Below, one piece after another: positions 44,057 to 52,792 of a DNA stretch of 64,000 nt. Location of the stretch: the NCBI GenBank assembly GCA_031386665.1, contig JANNCN010000047.1, forward strand, positions 1-64,000. The letters are read 5' to 3'. Origin of the DNA: JANYCG01 sp031386665. Lineage in GTDB: Bacteria > Pseudomonadota > Gammaproteobacteria > Burkholderiales > Burkholderiaceae_C. The position numbers were made by a program, and so were the translations under genes. The first letter of the stretch is position 1; each line of letters begins with the position of its first letter. The notes under the pieces are model-generated. The model was not told the origin of the DNA. It was given only the letters and a program-made list of their open reading frames with translations, and searched no databases.

Positions 44057-44314
44057 TTGATCGGCAGGACGCTGCTTAGAGAATGCCCTGAAATTGCCAC
44101 CCCAGAGTCGCGCGAGGAGGAGTTTGCCAACGTCAAAATCGACACCGATGGTGAGGTCGCTTCCGTGTCATTTGATTATGTTTTTCTGGCCAACGGCATC
44201 AAGTCAAATTGGGGCAAGGAGCTGTGGCAATTGGTTCGAACCGAGTCGGGTGGGAAGATTTTTTCAGTCGTGTATTCGATTCACGATGAACTAAGCGGGG
44301 CTGCGACGCCGTGA
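44057..44314 (+). pseudogene. C-terminal remnant of an NTF2-like (SnoaL/DUF4440) protein
   Basis: The frame ANVKIDTDGEVASVSFDYVFLANG followed by NWGKELWQLVRTESGGKIFSVVYS matches only the C-terminal half of NTF2-like proteins, where full proteins are about 140 residues. No upstream half is visible in any frame after TspO. It lacks a plausible start codon for an intact domain and is most likely a truncated remnant. Confidence 0.6.
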
Positions 44315-44544
44315 CAGTGAGGCCTTGAGTTGTTGATTGCATGACAAAGTGCAGCGGAAGGTCAGAGCACGAGCGAAGCTTTTTGCAAGGGTTGCAAAGG
44401 CAATACGTTGGAGTTGGAGCGATTGCAGGGCGCTGTAAGGGACTGGTTGGTGCGCTATCACACGGACGAATCACTTTTGGCCGATCACACTGGCCTTGCG
44501 ATATGTCATTGGCAGCCCCATCAAAACCCCCTTTTGGAGTCACT

Positions 44545-44769
44545 ATGAAGCAGGCAAAACCAGATCCCCATCCCGATCTCAATGCGAAAACCGGAGTCAA
44601 GACGCTGCATGTGCTGCCTCTGCCTTCCAAACCCAGAGACAGTGCGATGCACGGACAGACCGAACCCACGCCAGGGCGCGATCAGGTTCGAGAAGACACG
44701 CATTCCACGCGCTCACCGCGAGAGTCAAAGCGGCCTATTGAGCGAAGCGCTAAAAATGGCAAGCATTGA
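44545..44769 (+). CDS. Hypothetical small basic protein, doubtful
   Basis: ATG 44545 with a GGAG Shine-Dalgarno opens a 74-residue frame rich in K, R, P, S and H. It shows no known domain. It ends just before the hairpin of composite repeat copy 6. It could be a real small protein or noise beside the NTF2-like remnant. Confidence 0.25.
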   Translation: MKQAKPDPHPDLNAKTGVKTLHVLPLPSKPRDSAMHGQTEPTPGRDQVREDTHSTRSPRESKRPIERSAKNGKH

Positions 44770-44913
44770 AAAACAGGCAATATTTACCACAAATGTGGTA
44801 AATATTGCCTGTTTTGGGTCATTTTGGGCTCCTCAAACCAAAATATGAGCCAAATAGGCCTCTAGCTCTCGAATAATGGTCATACTTTGCTATAATAAAT
44901 ATAGCAATTTATT
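44770..44913 (+). repeat. Composite repeat copy 6 (22-bp-arm hairpin plus CTCTAG core)
   Basis: The hairpin arms are 44770-44791 and 44794-44815, perfect over 22 bp with an AA loop, centred on TTACCACA-AA-TGTGGTAA; the same centre occurs in copy 3. The core AGGCCTCTAGCTCTCGAATA starts at 44856 and continues to CTTTGCTATAATAAATATAGC. It fills the gap before the convergent aminotransferase gene. Confidence 0.87.
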
Positions 44914-44933
44914 GACCGGCCTCAAATGCCGTT

Positions 44934-46085
44934 TCACAATTTCGCCAGCCGCTGCAGGGCCAAATTCAGCGTCTCGTCTTTCTTGGCAAAGCAAAAACGC
45001 ACCACGCGCTGATCGAAACCGTTGCCATAGAAGGCCGACAGCGGAATCGCCGCCACGCCCACTTCGGTGGTTAACCACTTGCAAAAGTCGGCCTCGCCCA
45101 AGTCGCTCACGGCCGACATGTCAACGCACTGAAAATACGAGCCTTCGCTGGGCAGCAGTTTAAATTTGGTGGCTTTTAGGCCTTCGCGAAACAAGTCGCG
45201 TTTGCGCTGGTAAAAGGCGGGCAAATCCAGGTACGGGGCCGGGTTGGCCATGTGCGCAGCCAGGGCGTATTGCACAGGGGTGTTGACCGTGAAGACGTTG
45301 AACTGATGCACTTTTCTGAATTCTGCGCTCATCAGCGCGGGCGCGGCCACAAAACCCACTTTCCAGCCGGTGACATGGTAGGTCTTGCCAAAGCTGGAGA
45401 CGATGTAGGCGCGTGCCGCCAAGCCAGGGTAGCGGGCAGCGCTTTCGTGGGGCTGGCCGTCAAACACCATGTGCTCATAGACCTCGTCGCTGATCAAAAA
45501 CACAGAGGTCGGTGCCAAAAGCTCTTGCAGCTTCAGCATGTCTGCCTTGGACCACACGGTGCCACTGGGATTGTGCGGTGAATTGACCAGAATGGCGCGG
45601 GTTTTGGGCGACAGCGCCGCGGCAATTTTGTCAAAATCCGGGCGAAACGTACCAGGTGTCAGCGGCACCCGCACTGCCACGCCGCCTGCCAGCTCGATAT
45701 TGGGCACGTAGCTGTCATAGCAAGGTTCCAGCACGATGACTTCGTCGCCCGGGTGAACGATGGCCAAAATCGCGGTGATGATGCCCTGGGTCGCCCCGGC
45801 GGTGATGGTGATCTCGTCTGCCGCGCGGTAGCTGTGCCCGTACAGCGCCTGCACTTTCGCCGACACGGCTGCCCGCAATTCCGGCACACCGGCCATGGGC
45901 GGGTACTGGTTGTGGCCGCTTTGCATGGCGCGGGTCACGGCGTCCACCAGCTTGGGGTCGCAGTTGAAATCGGGAAAACCTTGGCCTAAATTGACTGCTT
46001 TGTGTTCGGCAGCCAGGGTGGACATGACGGTGAAAATGGTGGTGCCCACAGAGGGCAGTTTGGTTTGAAGGGCCGGAGTGTTCAT
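44934..46085 (-). CDS. PLP-dependent aminotransferase (methionine aminotransferase, YbdL-like)
   Basis: The 383-residue class I/II aminotransferase has VNLGQGFPDFNCDP near residue 30, ITAGATQGIITAILA near 95, and the PLP-binding lysine in SSFGKTYHVTGWKVGF near 232. This set is typical of the MtnE/YbdL group that makes methionine from its 2-oxo acid. Divergence cannot separate it from related glutamine/aromatic enzymes. It lies 41 bp after the cysB-type regulator on the same strand. Confidence 0.88.
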   Translation of the reverse strand: MNTPALQTKLPSVGTTIFTVMSTLAAEHKAVNLGQGFPDFNCDPKLVDAVTRAMQSGHNQYPPMAGVPELRAAVSAKVQALYGHSYRAADEITITAGATQGIITAILAIVHPGDEVIVLEPCYDSYVPNIELAGGVAVRVPLTPGTFRPDFDKIAAALSPKTRAILVNSPHNPSGTVWSKADMLKLQELLAPTSVFLISDEVYEHMVFDGQPHESAARYPGLAARAYIVSSFGKTYHVTGWKVGFVAAPALMSAEFRKVHQFNVFTVNTPVQYALAAHMANPAPYLDLPAFYQRKRDLFREGLKATKFKLLPSEGSYFQCVDMSAVSDLGEADFCKWLTTEVGVAAIPLSAFYGNGFDQRVVRFCFAKKDETLNLALQRLAKL

Positions 46086-46126
46086 GGCGAGTCAGGGGTG
46101 AAACGGTCGAGGGTTCAAAGGGTGGG

Positions 46127-47101
46127 TTACTGGAGGGGCGCTGACGGTGTGCTGGGCTGTTTGCTCGGGTGGCCCGTCATGGCCAGGTCGATTTCGTCTC
46201 GCTTGAGTTTGTCGCTCAAAAGCTCGGCAAATGTGTAAACAAAATTTCGCAAATACGCGCCGCGCTTGAAGGCAACCCGGGTCACGTTTTTGCCAAACAA
46301 TGCGCCTGCCGGGCGCACCCGCAGTTCGCTTTTGTCGCCTTCGGCCACCACGTCGTGCACCGCCATTTCAGCGGCAATGCCCACGCCAAGCCCTAAACGC
46401 ACGTAGGTTTTGATCACGTCGGAATCAATCGCCTCCAGCGCAATGCGCGGGGTAAGCTTGCGCGCAGCAAACGCCGCGTCAATTTTGGTGCGGCCTGTGT
46501 AGGACGGGTGGTAGGTGATGAGTGGTTCTTGCGCAATGTCTTCCAGCGTGATGTCGGCTTTGTCGCACAAAGGGTGGTTGCGCGGCAGCACCAGCACATG
46601 CTGCCACTCGTAGCAGGGCAGGGTGACCAGCTCGCTGTAGCTGGCCAGCGACTCAGTCGCAATACCGATCTCGGCGATCTCTTCAATCAGCATGCGCGCC
46701 ACTTGGTCGGGCGACCCCTGGTGCAGGCTGACATTGACCTTGGGGTAAGCCAGGCGCAGCTTGGCAACCGAATCTGGCAGCACGTAGCGCGCCTGCGTGT
46801 GGGTGGTGGCCATCGACAACGTGCCGCTGTCTTGCGCACTGAACTGCTCGCCAATTCGCTTGAGGTTGCCTACTTCACGCATGATGACTTCAATGCTTTT
46901 AAGCACATGCTGGCCAGGCTCGGTGATGCGCTTCAGGCGTTTGCCGTGGCGGGCAAAAATGTCTACGCCCAGTTCTTCTTCCAACTCAATGATGGCCTTG
47001 CTCACGCCAGGCTGCGAGGTGTGCAGCGCTTTGGCGGCTTCGGTCAGGTTCAGGTTGCGGCGGGCGGCTTCTTGAACAAATCGAAATTGGTGTAGGTTCA
47101 T
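46127..47101 (-). CDS. cysB: CysB-type LysR regulator of sulfur assimilation
   Basis: From ATG 47101 the protein has 324 residues. The helix-turn-helix LNLTEAAKALHTSQPGVSKAI is near residues 16-36, and the effector domain shows LPCYEWQHVLVLPRNHPL and LGVGIAAEMAVHD. It matches CysB/Cbl regulators that activate cys genes with O- or N-acetylserine. Its likely target is the cys operon at 1-7.7 kb. Earlier in-frame codons up to 47323 extend into non-conserved sequence and are not used. Confidence 0.93.
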   Translation of the reverse strand: MNLHQFRFVQEAARRNLNLTEAAKALHTSQPGVSKAIIELEEELGVDIFARHGKRLKRITEPGQHVLKSIEVIMREVGNLKRIGEQFSAQDSGTLSMATTHTQARYVLPDSVAKLRLAYPKVNVSLHQGSPDQVARMLIEEIAEIGIATESLASYSELVTLPCYEWQHVLVLPRNHPLCDKADITLEDIAQEPLITYHPSYTGRTKIDAAFAARKLTPRIALEAIDSDVIKTYVRLGLGVGIAAEMAVHDVVAEGDKSELRVRPAGALFGKNVTRVAFKRGAYLRNFVYTFAELLSDKLKRDEIDLAMTGHPSKQPSTPSAPLQ

Positions 47102-47198
47102 ATCGAATATCAAGTTAATTTGATATTTATTATGCCCTGACAATATAAAGAATCTCTGGCAATCTGGGTCAACTTGCTCAAACCTACATTCAGTGGCT

Positions 47199-47972
47199 TT
47201 AGCAGGCCGCGTCTGGCGAAGCAATCGCGTCTCCCGACGGCGACATCGGCGGGTACCAACGCCCCAAAGTAATCCAAACCAGCCAACTGGCCGCCATGGT
47301 GATCGGCCAGGCCCATAGCGCATCGCTTAACCAATGCGCACCCACCGACACCCGCGCAAAGCCAATAGCGAACCCGGCCAAGACGCCAAAAGCCACCCAC
47401 CAAGCGCGACGGCGGCTCAACAACATCAAGCTGATCAAAAAGAAACCATCCGCTGTGTGGCCACTGACAAAAGCGCAGTTGTCATCGCATTGCTGGGCCA
47501 ACTGCAGCGCTGGGGTGAAGGTTTTGTCGCCGCCCAAACCCACCACATGAAACGGGCGGGCGCGCTGCGTCAGGTCTTTGATGCCGCCTACTACCAAGCC
47601 TGGCCCTAGCAGCAGCGCCAGCCCAGTGAAGGCAATGGGGAATGCCCAGCGGCGGTAGCGGGCCGATTTTCGTGCCCACAGCCAAGCCGGCAAGCACAAG
47701 ACCGCCCACGTTCTGAACAGCGTGGGGATGTACTCGTTGATCCAATCCACCCACCACCATTTGGCTGTGCGAACAGGCGGATCGGCCTGCAAAAAATAGA
47801 GGGACACTGCCAGATCGACCACAGGAAAAAAGGCTGGAATCAATGCCAAAGCCAAGGCGATGGCGAAAACAATGGCAAACACCCGACCAGTTGCGGGAGC
47901 CAAGGCAGGAAGGGCCAACTTGGCTGGTGATGTAACAGAAGAAGCCACAGAGGAGGGGGCAGGGGCAGGCAT
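47199..47972 (-). CDS. PAP2-family membrane phosphatase
   Basis: The 257-residue protein has several membrane spans and the three PAP2 phosphatase motifs: KDLTQRARP near residue 130, the catalytic FVSGHT near 167 and RVSVGAHWLSD near 209. Members remove phosphate from lipids such as undecaprenyl-PP, phosphatidate or lipid A; substrate not known here. The N-terminal 25 residues are Pro/Ser-rich and may be a late addition. Confidence 0.9.
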   Translation of the reverse strand: MPAPAPSSVASSVTSPAKLALPALAPATGRVFAIVFAIALALALIPAFFPVVDLAVSLYFLQADPPVRTAKWWWVDWINEYIPTLFRTWAVLCLPAWLWARKSARYRRWAFPIAFTGLALLLGPGLVVGGIKDLTQRARPFHVVGLGGDKTFTPALQLAQQCDDNCAFVSGHTADGFFLISLMLLSRRRAWWVAFGVLAGFAIGFARVSVGAHWLSDALWAWPITMAASWLVWITLGRWYPPMSPSGDAIASPDAAC

Positions 47973-48011
47973 TGAATCAAGCGAATGGGCGGTCAGGCAC
48001 CGGGGTGCGGG

Positions 48012-48416
48012 TCAACTTGGCGCTAAGGATTGCGCGCGCACCAAAGCCGACTCGGACGCAGACTCCAGCGCAATGTGGGCAATCAAATCAACCAGCCGCG
48101 CATTTTCTCCCACGGCGTTTTGCAGGCTGAAGCAGACGCTGGGGTAGGCGACTTTCAGCTCGGTCATCAGTACGGGCAGGTCTTCGCGTGCGTGCCTGCC
48201 AACGCCTAAAAACAGCGGCACCACGTTGATGACCTGGGCTCCCTGGCCAATCAGAGTGGCGGCGCAGAGCATCAAAGGCGGCTCGGTCAGTTCCAGGTAG
48301 GCACAGCCCACCAGCCGCGTGGGCTCGAGCGCTTGCACCCGTGCCGCAATGGCTTCAACCGGTTTGCGCCACAAGGGGTCGCGCGATCCGTGTGCGAAAA
48401 GAATGGTGCCTTGCAC
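48012..48416 (-). CDS. cbiX: CbiX-type sirohydrochlorin chelatase
   Basis: From GTG 48416 the protein has 134 residues, the size of the short CbiX/SirB chelatases. It starts QGTILFAHGSRDPLWRKP with the metal-binding His in AHGS, and a second block VPLFLGVGRHAREDLP has the other His. It inserts iron (or cobalt) into sirohydrochlorin, so it could supply siroheme for CysI. GTG 48416 is fixed by a full AAGGAGGT ribosome-binding site 7 nt upstream that overlaps the last codons of lptG. Confidence 0.9.
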   Translation of the reverse strand: MQGTILFAHGSRDPLWRKPVEAIAARVQALEPTRLVGCAYLELTEPPLMLCAATLIGQGAQVINVVPLFLGVGRHAREDLPVLMTELKVAYPSVCFSLQNAVGENARLVDLIAHIALESASESALVRAQSLAPS

Positions 48417-48421
48417 TTGAT

Positions 48422-49528
48422 TTACCTCCTTAAAACCAGCCAGCCAAATGCGCCCAGCGACAACAGTGAATAAATCAAGCCCGGTAAGGCTGCTGTTAAC
48501 CAGGGCTGCCAGTTTTGCAGCTCCCCCACGTAACCCGACACGTTGTTCAAAAAGAAGAAACTGATGCCCGCCATCACGCCGCCAAACACGTAGCCTGAAA
48601 TGCCTTCGGAGCGAAAGTGCAGGTAAGCAAAGGGCAGGGCGAGCACCACCATCACCAAGCAACTCAAAGGGTAAAAAACCTTTTTCCAAAACTCAATTTC
48701 ATAGCGCTGGGCCGCCTGGCCATTGGACTCTAGATGTTGGATGTATTGAAACAAGTCAATTGTGCCCATTCGCTCGGGCTTGAGCACAGCGGTGGACACC
48801 ATTTCAGCGCTGATCTCGGTGGGCCAGCGGTAGCTGGACAGCTTGGCGCGGTCAATGCGCGCGTCGCGGGCGGCGTCCAGCGTGAACTCGGTGCGTTCAA
48901 CTTGTTCCAGCAGCCAGGCCCCTTCAGCGCCAACTTTGCCAGATTCGGCACGGCTCATCGACACCAGGCGACCCTGGTTGTCAAATTCGAAAATACGCAC
49001 CCCCAGCATGCGGCCATCCGGCGCAATAGCGCTGACATTGGCGGCAAACTGGCCATAAGCCTGGCGTTCCTTCAGCCAGGCACCGGTTTGGCCCACGGTG
49101 ATATTGCCGTCAAATCGGGCCTTGAGCAGTTGCGCGTTGCGGTCCGACCAAGGTGCCAAATAGTCGCCAATCGCAAAAGTCAGCAGCACAAACCCGACGC
49201 CTGCCAACAGCAAGGTGCGCAGCGCCCGCCATGGCCCTAGTCCACTGGTGCGCAAAATGGTGAATTCAGAGCTTTGAGCCAAACGCGCCATGACAAAAAT
49301 GGTGCCAATCAACACGGTGATGGGCAGCAGCTCGTACAAATGGCTGGGCACCAGCAAAGCCACATACAGTAGCGCTTGCGGCAACTGATAACCCAGGGCG
49401 TTGGGCCGACCGATGGCTTGAATTTGATCGACCAGGTCAAAAAACGAAAACAACGCCAAAAACCCGGCGGTGACAAACACCACGGCGTAGGTCACTTCGC
49501 CAAAAATAAGCCGTCGAATGGTTCTCAT
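48422..49528 (-). CDS. lptG: LPS export permease LptG
   Basis: The 368-residue protein is an inner-membrane LptFG subunit with N-terminal membrane spans (FVTAGFLALFSFFDLVDQIQA), a periplasmic beta-jellyroll domain in the middle and C-terminal spans (SGYVFGGVMAGISFFFLNNVSGYVG). With LptF and LptB it extracts lipopolysaccharide for transport to the outer membrane. It follows lptF by 19 bp. Its last codons AGG AGG TAA supply the ribosome-binding site of cbiX. Confidence 0.95.
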   Translation of the reverse strand: MRTIRRLIFGEVTYAVVFVTAGFLALFSFFDLVDQIQAIGRPNALGYQLPQALLYVALLVPSHLYELLPITVLIGTIFVMARLAQSSEFTILRTSGLGPWRALRTLLLAGVGFVLLTFAIGDYLAPWSDRNAQLLKARFDGNITVGQTGAWLKERQAYGQFAANVSAIAPDGRMLGVRIFEFDNQGRLVSMSRAESGKVGAEGAWLLEQVERTEFTLDAARDARIDRAKLSSYRWPTEISAEMVSTAVLKPERMGTIDLFQYIQHLESNGQAAQRYEIEFWKKVFYPLSCLVMVVLALPFAYLHFRSEGISGYVFGGVMAGISFFFLNNVSGYVGELQNWQPWLTAALPGLIYSLLSLGAFGWLVLRR

Positions 49529-49547
49529 GCAGGTGCGCGGTTGACGC

Positions 49548-50678
49548 TCAAAGTGCCGGGCCAGACTGACGCGGTGCAGGGGCAGTAAAGTCTTTCCAAA
49601 AATTCGCAGGCGGTCGCCAGCCCCAGTTGTTGTGGCGCTTGGTCAGCCACGCCAAGCCCAGAAGCAAAACTCCGCCATGCAGCAACAGCATAAAGGCGAT
49701 AAACCCAATTTGCCCAGCGGCGATCCAGTTTTGGCCCAAGTTTAAAAAATTAAGGTAAACCTGAAACGCGAACATCGAAAAAACCAGGTTGCCGGTGCGG
49801 CCCACGCGGGGGTTGATGCGCGACGAAGCCACCGCAATGATCATCAAGTTGGCGGCCGCCAGCGCAAAACCAATGCGCCACGATAACTCTCCCAAAGTGC
49901 GAGTGCTGGGTTTGCGCACCAAGTCCAGGCTGGTCACCGTGTTCAGCGGGGCGTTGTCTTTGTTGACCAACTGCCCGGTACCGACTTTGGCCCCATACTC
50001 GGCAAATTCGCTAATTTTGAGGTCTGACTTGTCCAGTGCACTTTCCAGCCGCTGGCCGCGGTCCAACAGCAAAAACTGATCACCGCCAATCGCTTCAAGT
50101 CGCCCACCCCGGGCGGTGGTGACTGTTTGCTTGTTCGCTTCGGTGGTGGCAATGAAGACGTTGTTGCCAGCGCGGTCATTCACACTGCTCTTTTCGACAA
50201 AAAAAACCTTGTTACCGTCGGCAGATTCTTGAAACCGACCCGGCTCTACCCGTTCCAGGTCGCCCCGCTTTTCATAATGGTCTTTGATGTCTTCGATCTG
50301 GCTGTTCGCCCAGGGCAACGCAAACAGCGCCAGGGCTGCAACCGCCAACAAAATTGGCCAGGCAAAGCGAAACAGCGGGGCCACCAGCGCCCGCAAGCCC
50401 ACGCCTGCGCCAAACCAGATCACCATTTCGCTGTCGCGGTACAGGCGGGTGAGGGTGGCGACACTGGCCACAAACAGGCCCATGGTCATCACATTGGGCA
50501 AAAACGTTAGCACGGTGTAGCCCACCACCATCATCACGTCAGACGGGTTGAAGCTGCCGCGCGAGGCCTGGCCCAGAGTACGGATCAAGGTCATGGTCAT
50601 GACCACAGTGACCAGCACGATCAAAGTGGCCCCAAAACTGCGGGCAAGCTCTTTGCGAAGTGAGGAATGGAATAACAT
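49548..50678 (-). CDS. lptF: LPS export permease LptF
   Basis: The 376-residue partner of LptG starts MLFHSSLRKELARSFGATLIVLV and shows the LptF-type pattern of N-terminal membrane spans, a periplasmic domain and three C-terminal spans. ATG 50678 is the family start; an upstream in-frame codon at 50726 would overlap the divergent pepA promoter region. It is divergent from pepA across 96 bp, an arrangement frequent in Burkholderiales. Confidence 0.95.
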   Translation of the reverse strand: MLFHSSLRKELARSFGATLIVLVTVVMTMTLIRTLGQASRGSFNPSDVMMVVGYTVLTFLPNVMTMGLFVASVATLTRLYRDSEMVIWFGAGVGLRALVAPLFRFAWPILLAVAALALFALPWANSQIEDIKDHYEKRGDLERVEPGRFQESADGNKVFFVEKSSVNDRAGNNVFIATTEANKQTVTTARGGRLEAIGGDQFLLLDRGQRLESALDKSDLKISEFAEYGAKVGTGQLVNKDNAPLNTVTSLDLVRKPSTRTLGELSWRIGFALAAANLMIIAVASSRINPRVGRTGNLVFSMFAFQVYLNFLNLGQNWIAAGQIGFIAFMLLLHGGVLLLGLAWLTKRHNNWGWRPPANFWKDFTAPAPRQSGPAL

Positions 50679-50774
50679 CGCAGGCTGCAGTGAAATGAAT
50701 ACCTTGAGTGGCGCGAACCGCGTCAAGAAGTTAGTGTGGCGTTAGCAAGCCAAAACCATTGAAAAGACAGGATT

Positions 50775-52307
50775 ATGAACTTTGAACTGAAAAATTTGGC
50801 CTTGCCGCAAGCAATGTCCGAAAAATGCGATGCCCTGGTGATCCTGGTGTCGTCGTCCATGGTGGCTGGAACAGACCCGTTGTCTACCTTGGTGGCCCAG
50901 GCCTTCAAGCAAGGCGACCTGGATTCCAAGCCCGGCAGTTTGCTACAGCTTTACGGCGCAATCGGCGTTGCCGCCCCCCGTTTGGTGGTGGCTTGCGTGG
51001 GCGACGGGTCGGCCAAACAGGTTTGCAAAGCTGTGTCGGCAGCAGTCGCCAGCCTTAAAACAGCTAAAAATGTTAAAAAATTGGTGATTGCCTTCACCGC
51101 CCCAACCTCAGCGGACACCGTGGGCAGCCTGGTCGGCGGGGCAGTCATTGCAGCGGCGGATGCCAGTTATGTGTTCACCACCACCAAGTCCAAGCCGCAA
51201 GGCCGAACCATTGCCAGCATCACGGTGGCGGTGTCTGACGCCGACAGCGCGCGCGCCGCTCGAGACGCCTTTGACCGCGCTACCGCCACGGTGCGCGGAA
51301 TTGAATTGGCCAAAGAATGGGGCAATCGCCCCGCCAACCACGCCACGCCCACCATGCTGGCGCAAGCGGCCAAAGCACTGGCCAAGCTGCCCAACGTGAA
51401 ATGCGAAGTTTTGGGCCCCAAACAGGTTGCCAAATTGGGCATGGGCTCTTTCATGTCCGTGGCTCAAGGCTCGCGCGAAGAACTGCGTTTTATCGTGTTG
51501 CGCTACAACGGTGCACCGGCTGCCGAGGCTCCCGTGGTGTTGGTGGGCAAAGGCATTACTTTTGACACAGGCGGCATTTCGCTGAAACCTGGCGCTGAAA
51601 TGGACGAAATGAAGTTCGACATGTGCGGCGCAGCCAGCGTGTTGGGCACGTTTCGGGCGCTGGCCGAGGTCAAACCCCGCATCAATGTGGTCGGCCTTAT
51701 TCCAAGCTGCGAAAACATGCCTGATGGCCTGGCGCTCAAGCCGGGCGACGTGGTGACCAGCATGAGCGGTCAAACCATTGAGGTGCTGAACACAGACGCT
51801 GAAGGACGTTTGATTTTGTGCGATGCGCTGACCTACGCCGAGCGCTTAAAGCCGCGTGCAGTGGTGGACATTGCCACCCTCACTGGTGCTTGTGTGGTGG
51901 CCTTGGGGGGCGTGCGCAGTGGCATGTTTGCCACCGACGACGCATTGGCCAAACAGCTTTATGCGGCGGGCGAGTCAGCCATGGACCCTTGCTGGCGCAT
52001 GCCGCTGGACGACGAGTACGCTGAAGGCCTGAAATCCAACTTTGCCGATGTGGCCAACATTGCCGGGCGCCAAGCCGGTGCCGTGACTGCCGCCAAGTTT
52101 TTGCAACGCTTTGCCACCCAATTTGCCTGGGCGCATCTGGACATTGCAGGCACGGCCTGGAAAAGCGGCACCGCCAAAGGTTCAACGGGCAGGCCCGTTG
52201 GCCTGTTGCTGGACTTTTTGCTGGCCAGCGTGCAGGCACCTGCGCCCAAAACCAGCGGCAAACCCATCGCAAAACCTGTCGCAAAGCCTGTGGCGGCCAA
52301 AAAATAG
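50775..52307 (+). CDS. pepA: Leucyl aminopeptidase (PepA)
   Basis: The 510-residue protein is an M17 metallo-aminopeptidase. The C-terminal catalytic domain carries GKGITFDTGGISLKPG near residue 260 and NTDAEGRL near 340, which hold the two metal ions. The N-terminal domain (1-150) is the variable PepA regulator part. A lysine/proline/alanine-rich tail follows residue 485. It is divergent from lptF and followed by holC. Confidence 0.95.
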   Translation: MNFELKNLALPQAMSEKCDALVILVSSSMVAGTDPLSTLVAQAFKQGDLDSKPGSLLQLYGAIGVAAPRLVVACVGDGSAKQVCKAVSAAVASLKTAKNVKKLVIAFTAPTSADTVGSLVGGAVIAAADASYVFTTTKSKPQGRTIASITVAVSDADSARAARDAFDRATATVRGIELAKEWGNRPANHATPTMLAQAAKALAKLPNVKCEVLGPKQVAKLGMGSFMSVAQGSREELRFIVLRYNGAPAAEAPVVLVGKGITFDTGGISLKPGAEMDEMKFDMCGAASVLGTFRALAEVKPRINVVGLIPSCENMPDGLALKPGDVVTSMSGQTIEVLNTDAEGRLILCDALTYAERLKPRAVVDIATLTGACVVALGGVRSGMFATDDALAKQLYAAGESAMDPCWRMPLDDEYAEGLKSNFADVANIAGRQAGAVTAAKFLQRFATQFAWAHLDIAGTAWKSGTAKGSTGRPVGLLLDFLLASVQAPAPKTSGKPIAKPVAKPVAAKK

Positions 52308-52346
52308 GTCCTTGCCGCTTCCAAAAGCCAACGGCACCGACGCATT

Positions 52347-52784
52347 TTGACTGAGATCACCTTTCACTTCAACACGCCTGACAAGCTGAATTACGCCGTG
52401 CGTCTGTTGCGCAAAGCTGTTAAATCTGGAGCTCGGGTGGTGGTAAGCGGCGCTGACGATCAACTGGCGCAGTTGGACGCCTTGCTTTGGAGCTTTTCGC
52501 CCGAAGACTTTTTTGCCCATGGGTTTCATGATGCGTCACCCGAAGTGGTGAGCGCATCGCCCGTATTGCTTGGGTTGCCCGCGACCTTTGCTCCGTCAGG
52601 TGGCTTGGCGCACCCGGTGTTGGTCAATTTGGGAATGCCCGTGCCCAGTGGGTTTGAGCGATTTGAGCGATTGATCGAGCTGGTCGGGCGCGACCCGGAC
52701 GACCGGCTGCCCGCCCGCGACCGTTGGAAGCACTACGCCAGCCGGGGTTACGAGCTGAAGCGCCACGACGTGGCTGATCATTAG
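52347..52784 (+). CDS. holC: DNA polymerase III subunit chi (HolC)
   Basis: The 145-residue protein starts TEITFHFNTPDKLNYAVRLLRKA and has LLWSFSPEDFFAHGF near residue 47 and RWKHYASRGYELKRHDVA at the end, matching HolC, which links the clamp loader to SSB. The only suitable start is TTG 52347. The pepA-holC order is a common genomic pair. Confidence 0.9.
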   Translation: MTEITFHFNTPDKLNYAVRLLRKAVKSGARVVVSGADDQLAQLDALLWSFSPEDFFAHGFHDASPEVVSASPVLLGLPATFAPSGGLAHPVLVNLGMPVPSGFERFERLIELVGRDPDDRLPARDRWKHYASRGYELKRHDVADH

Positions 52785-52792
52785 AGGTGGCC

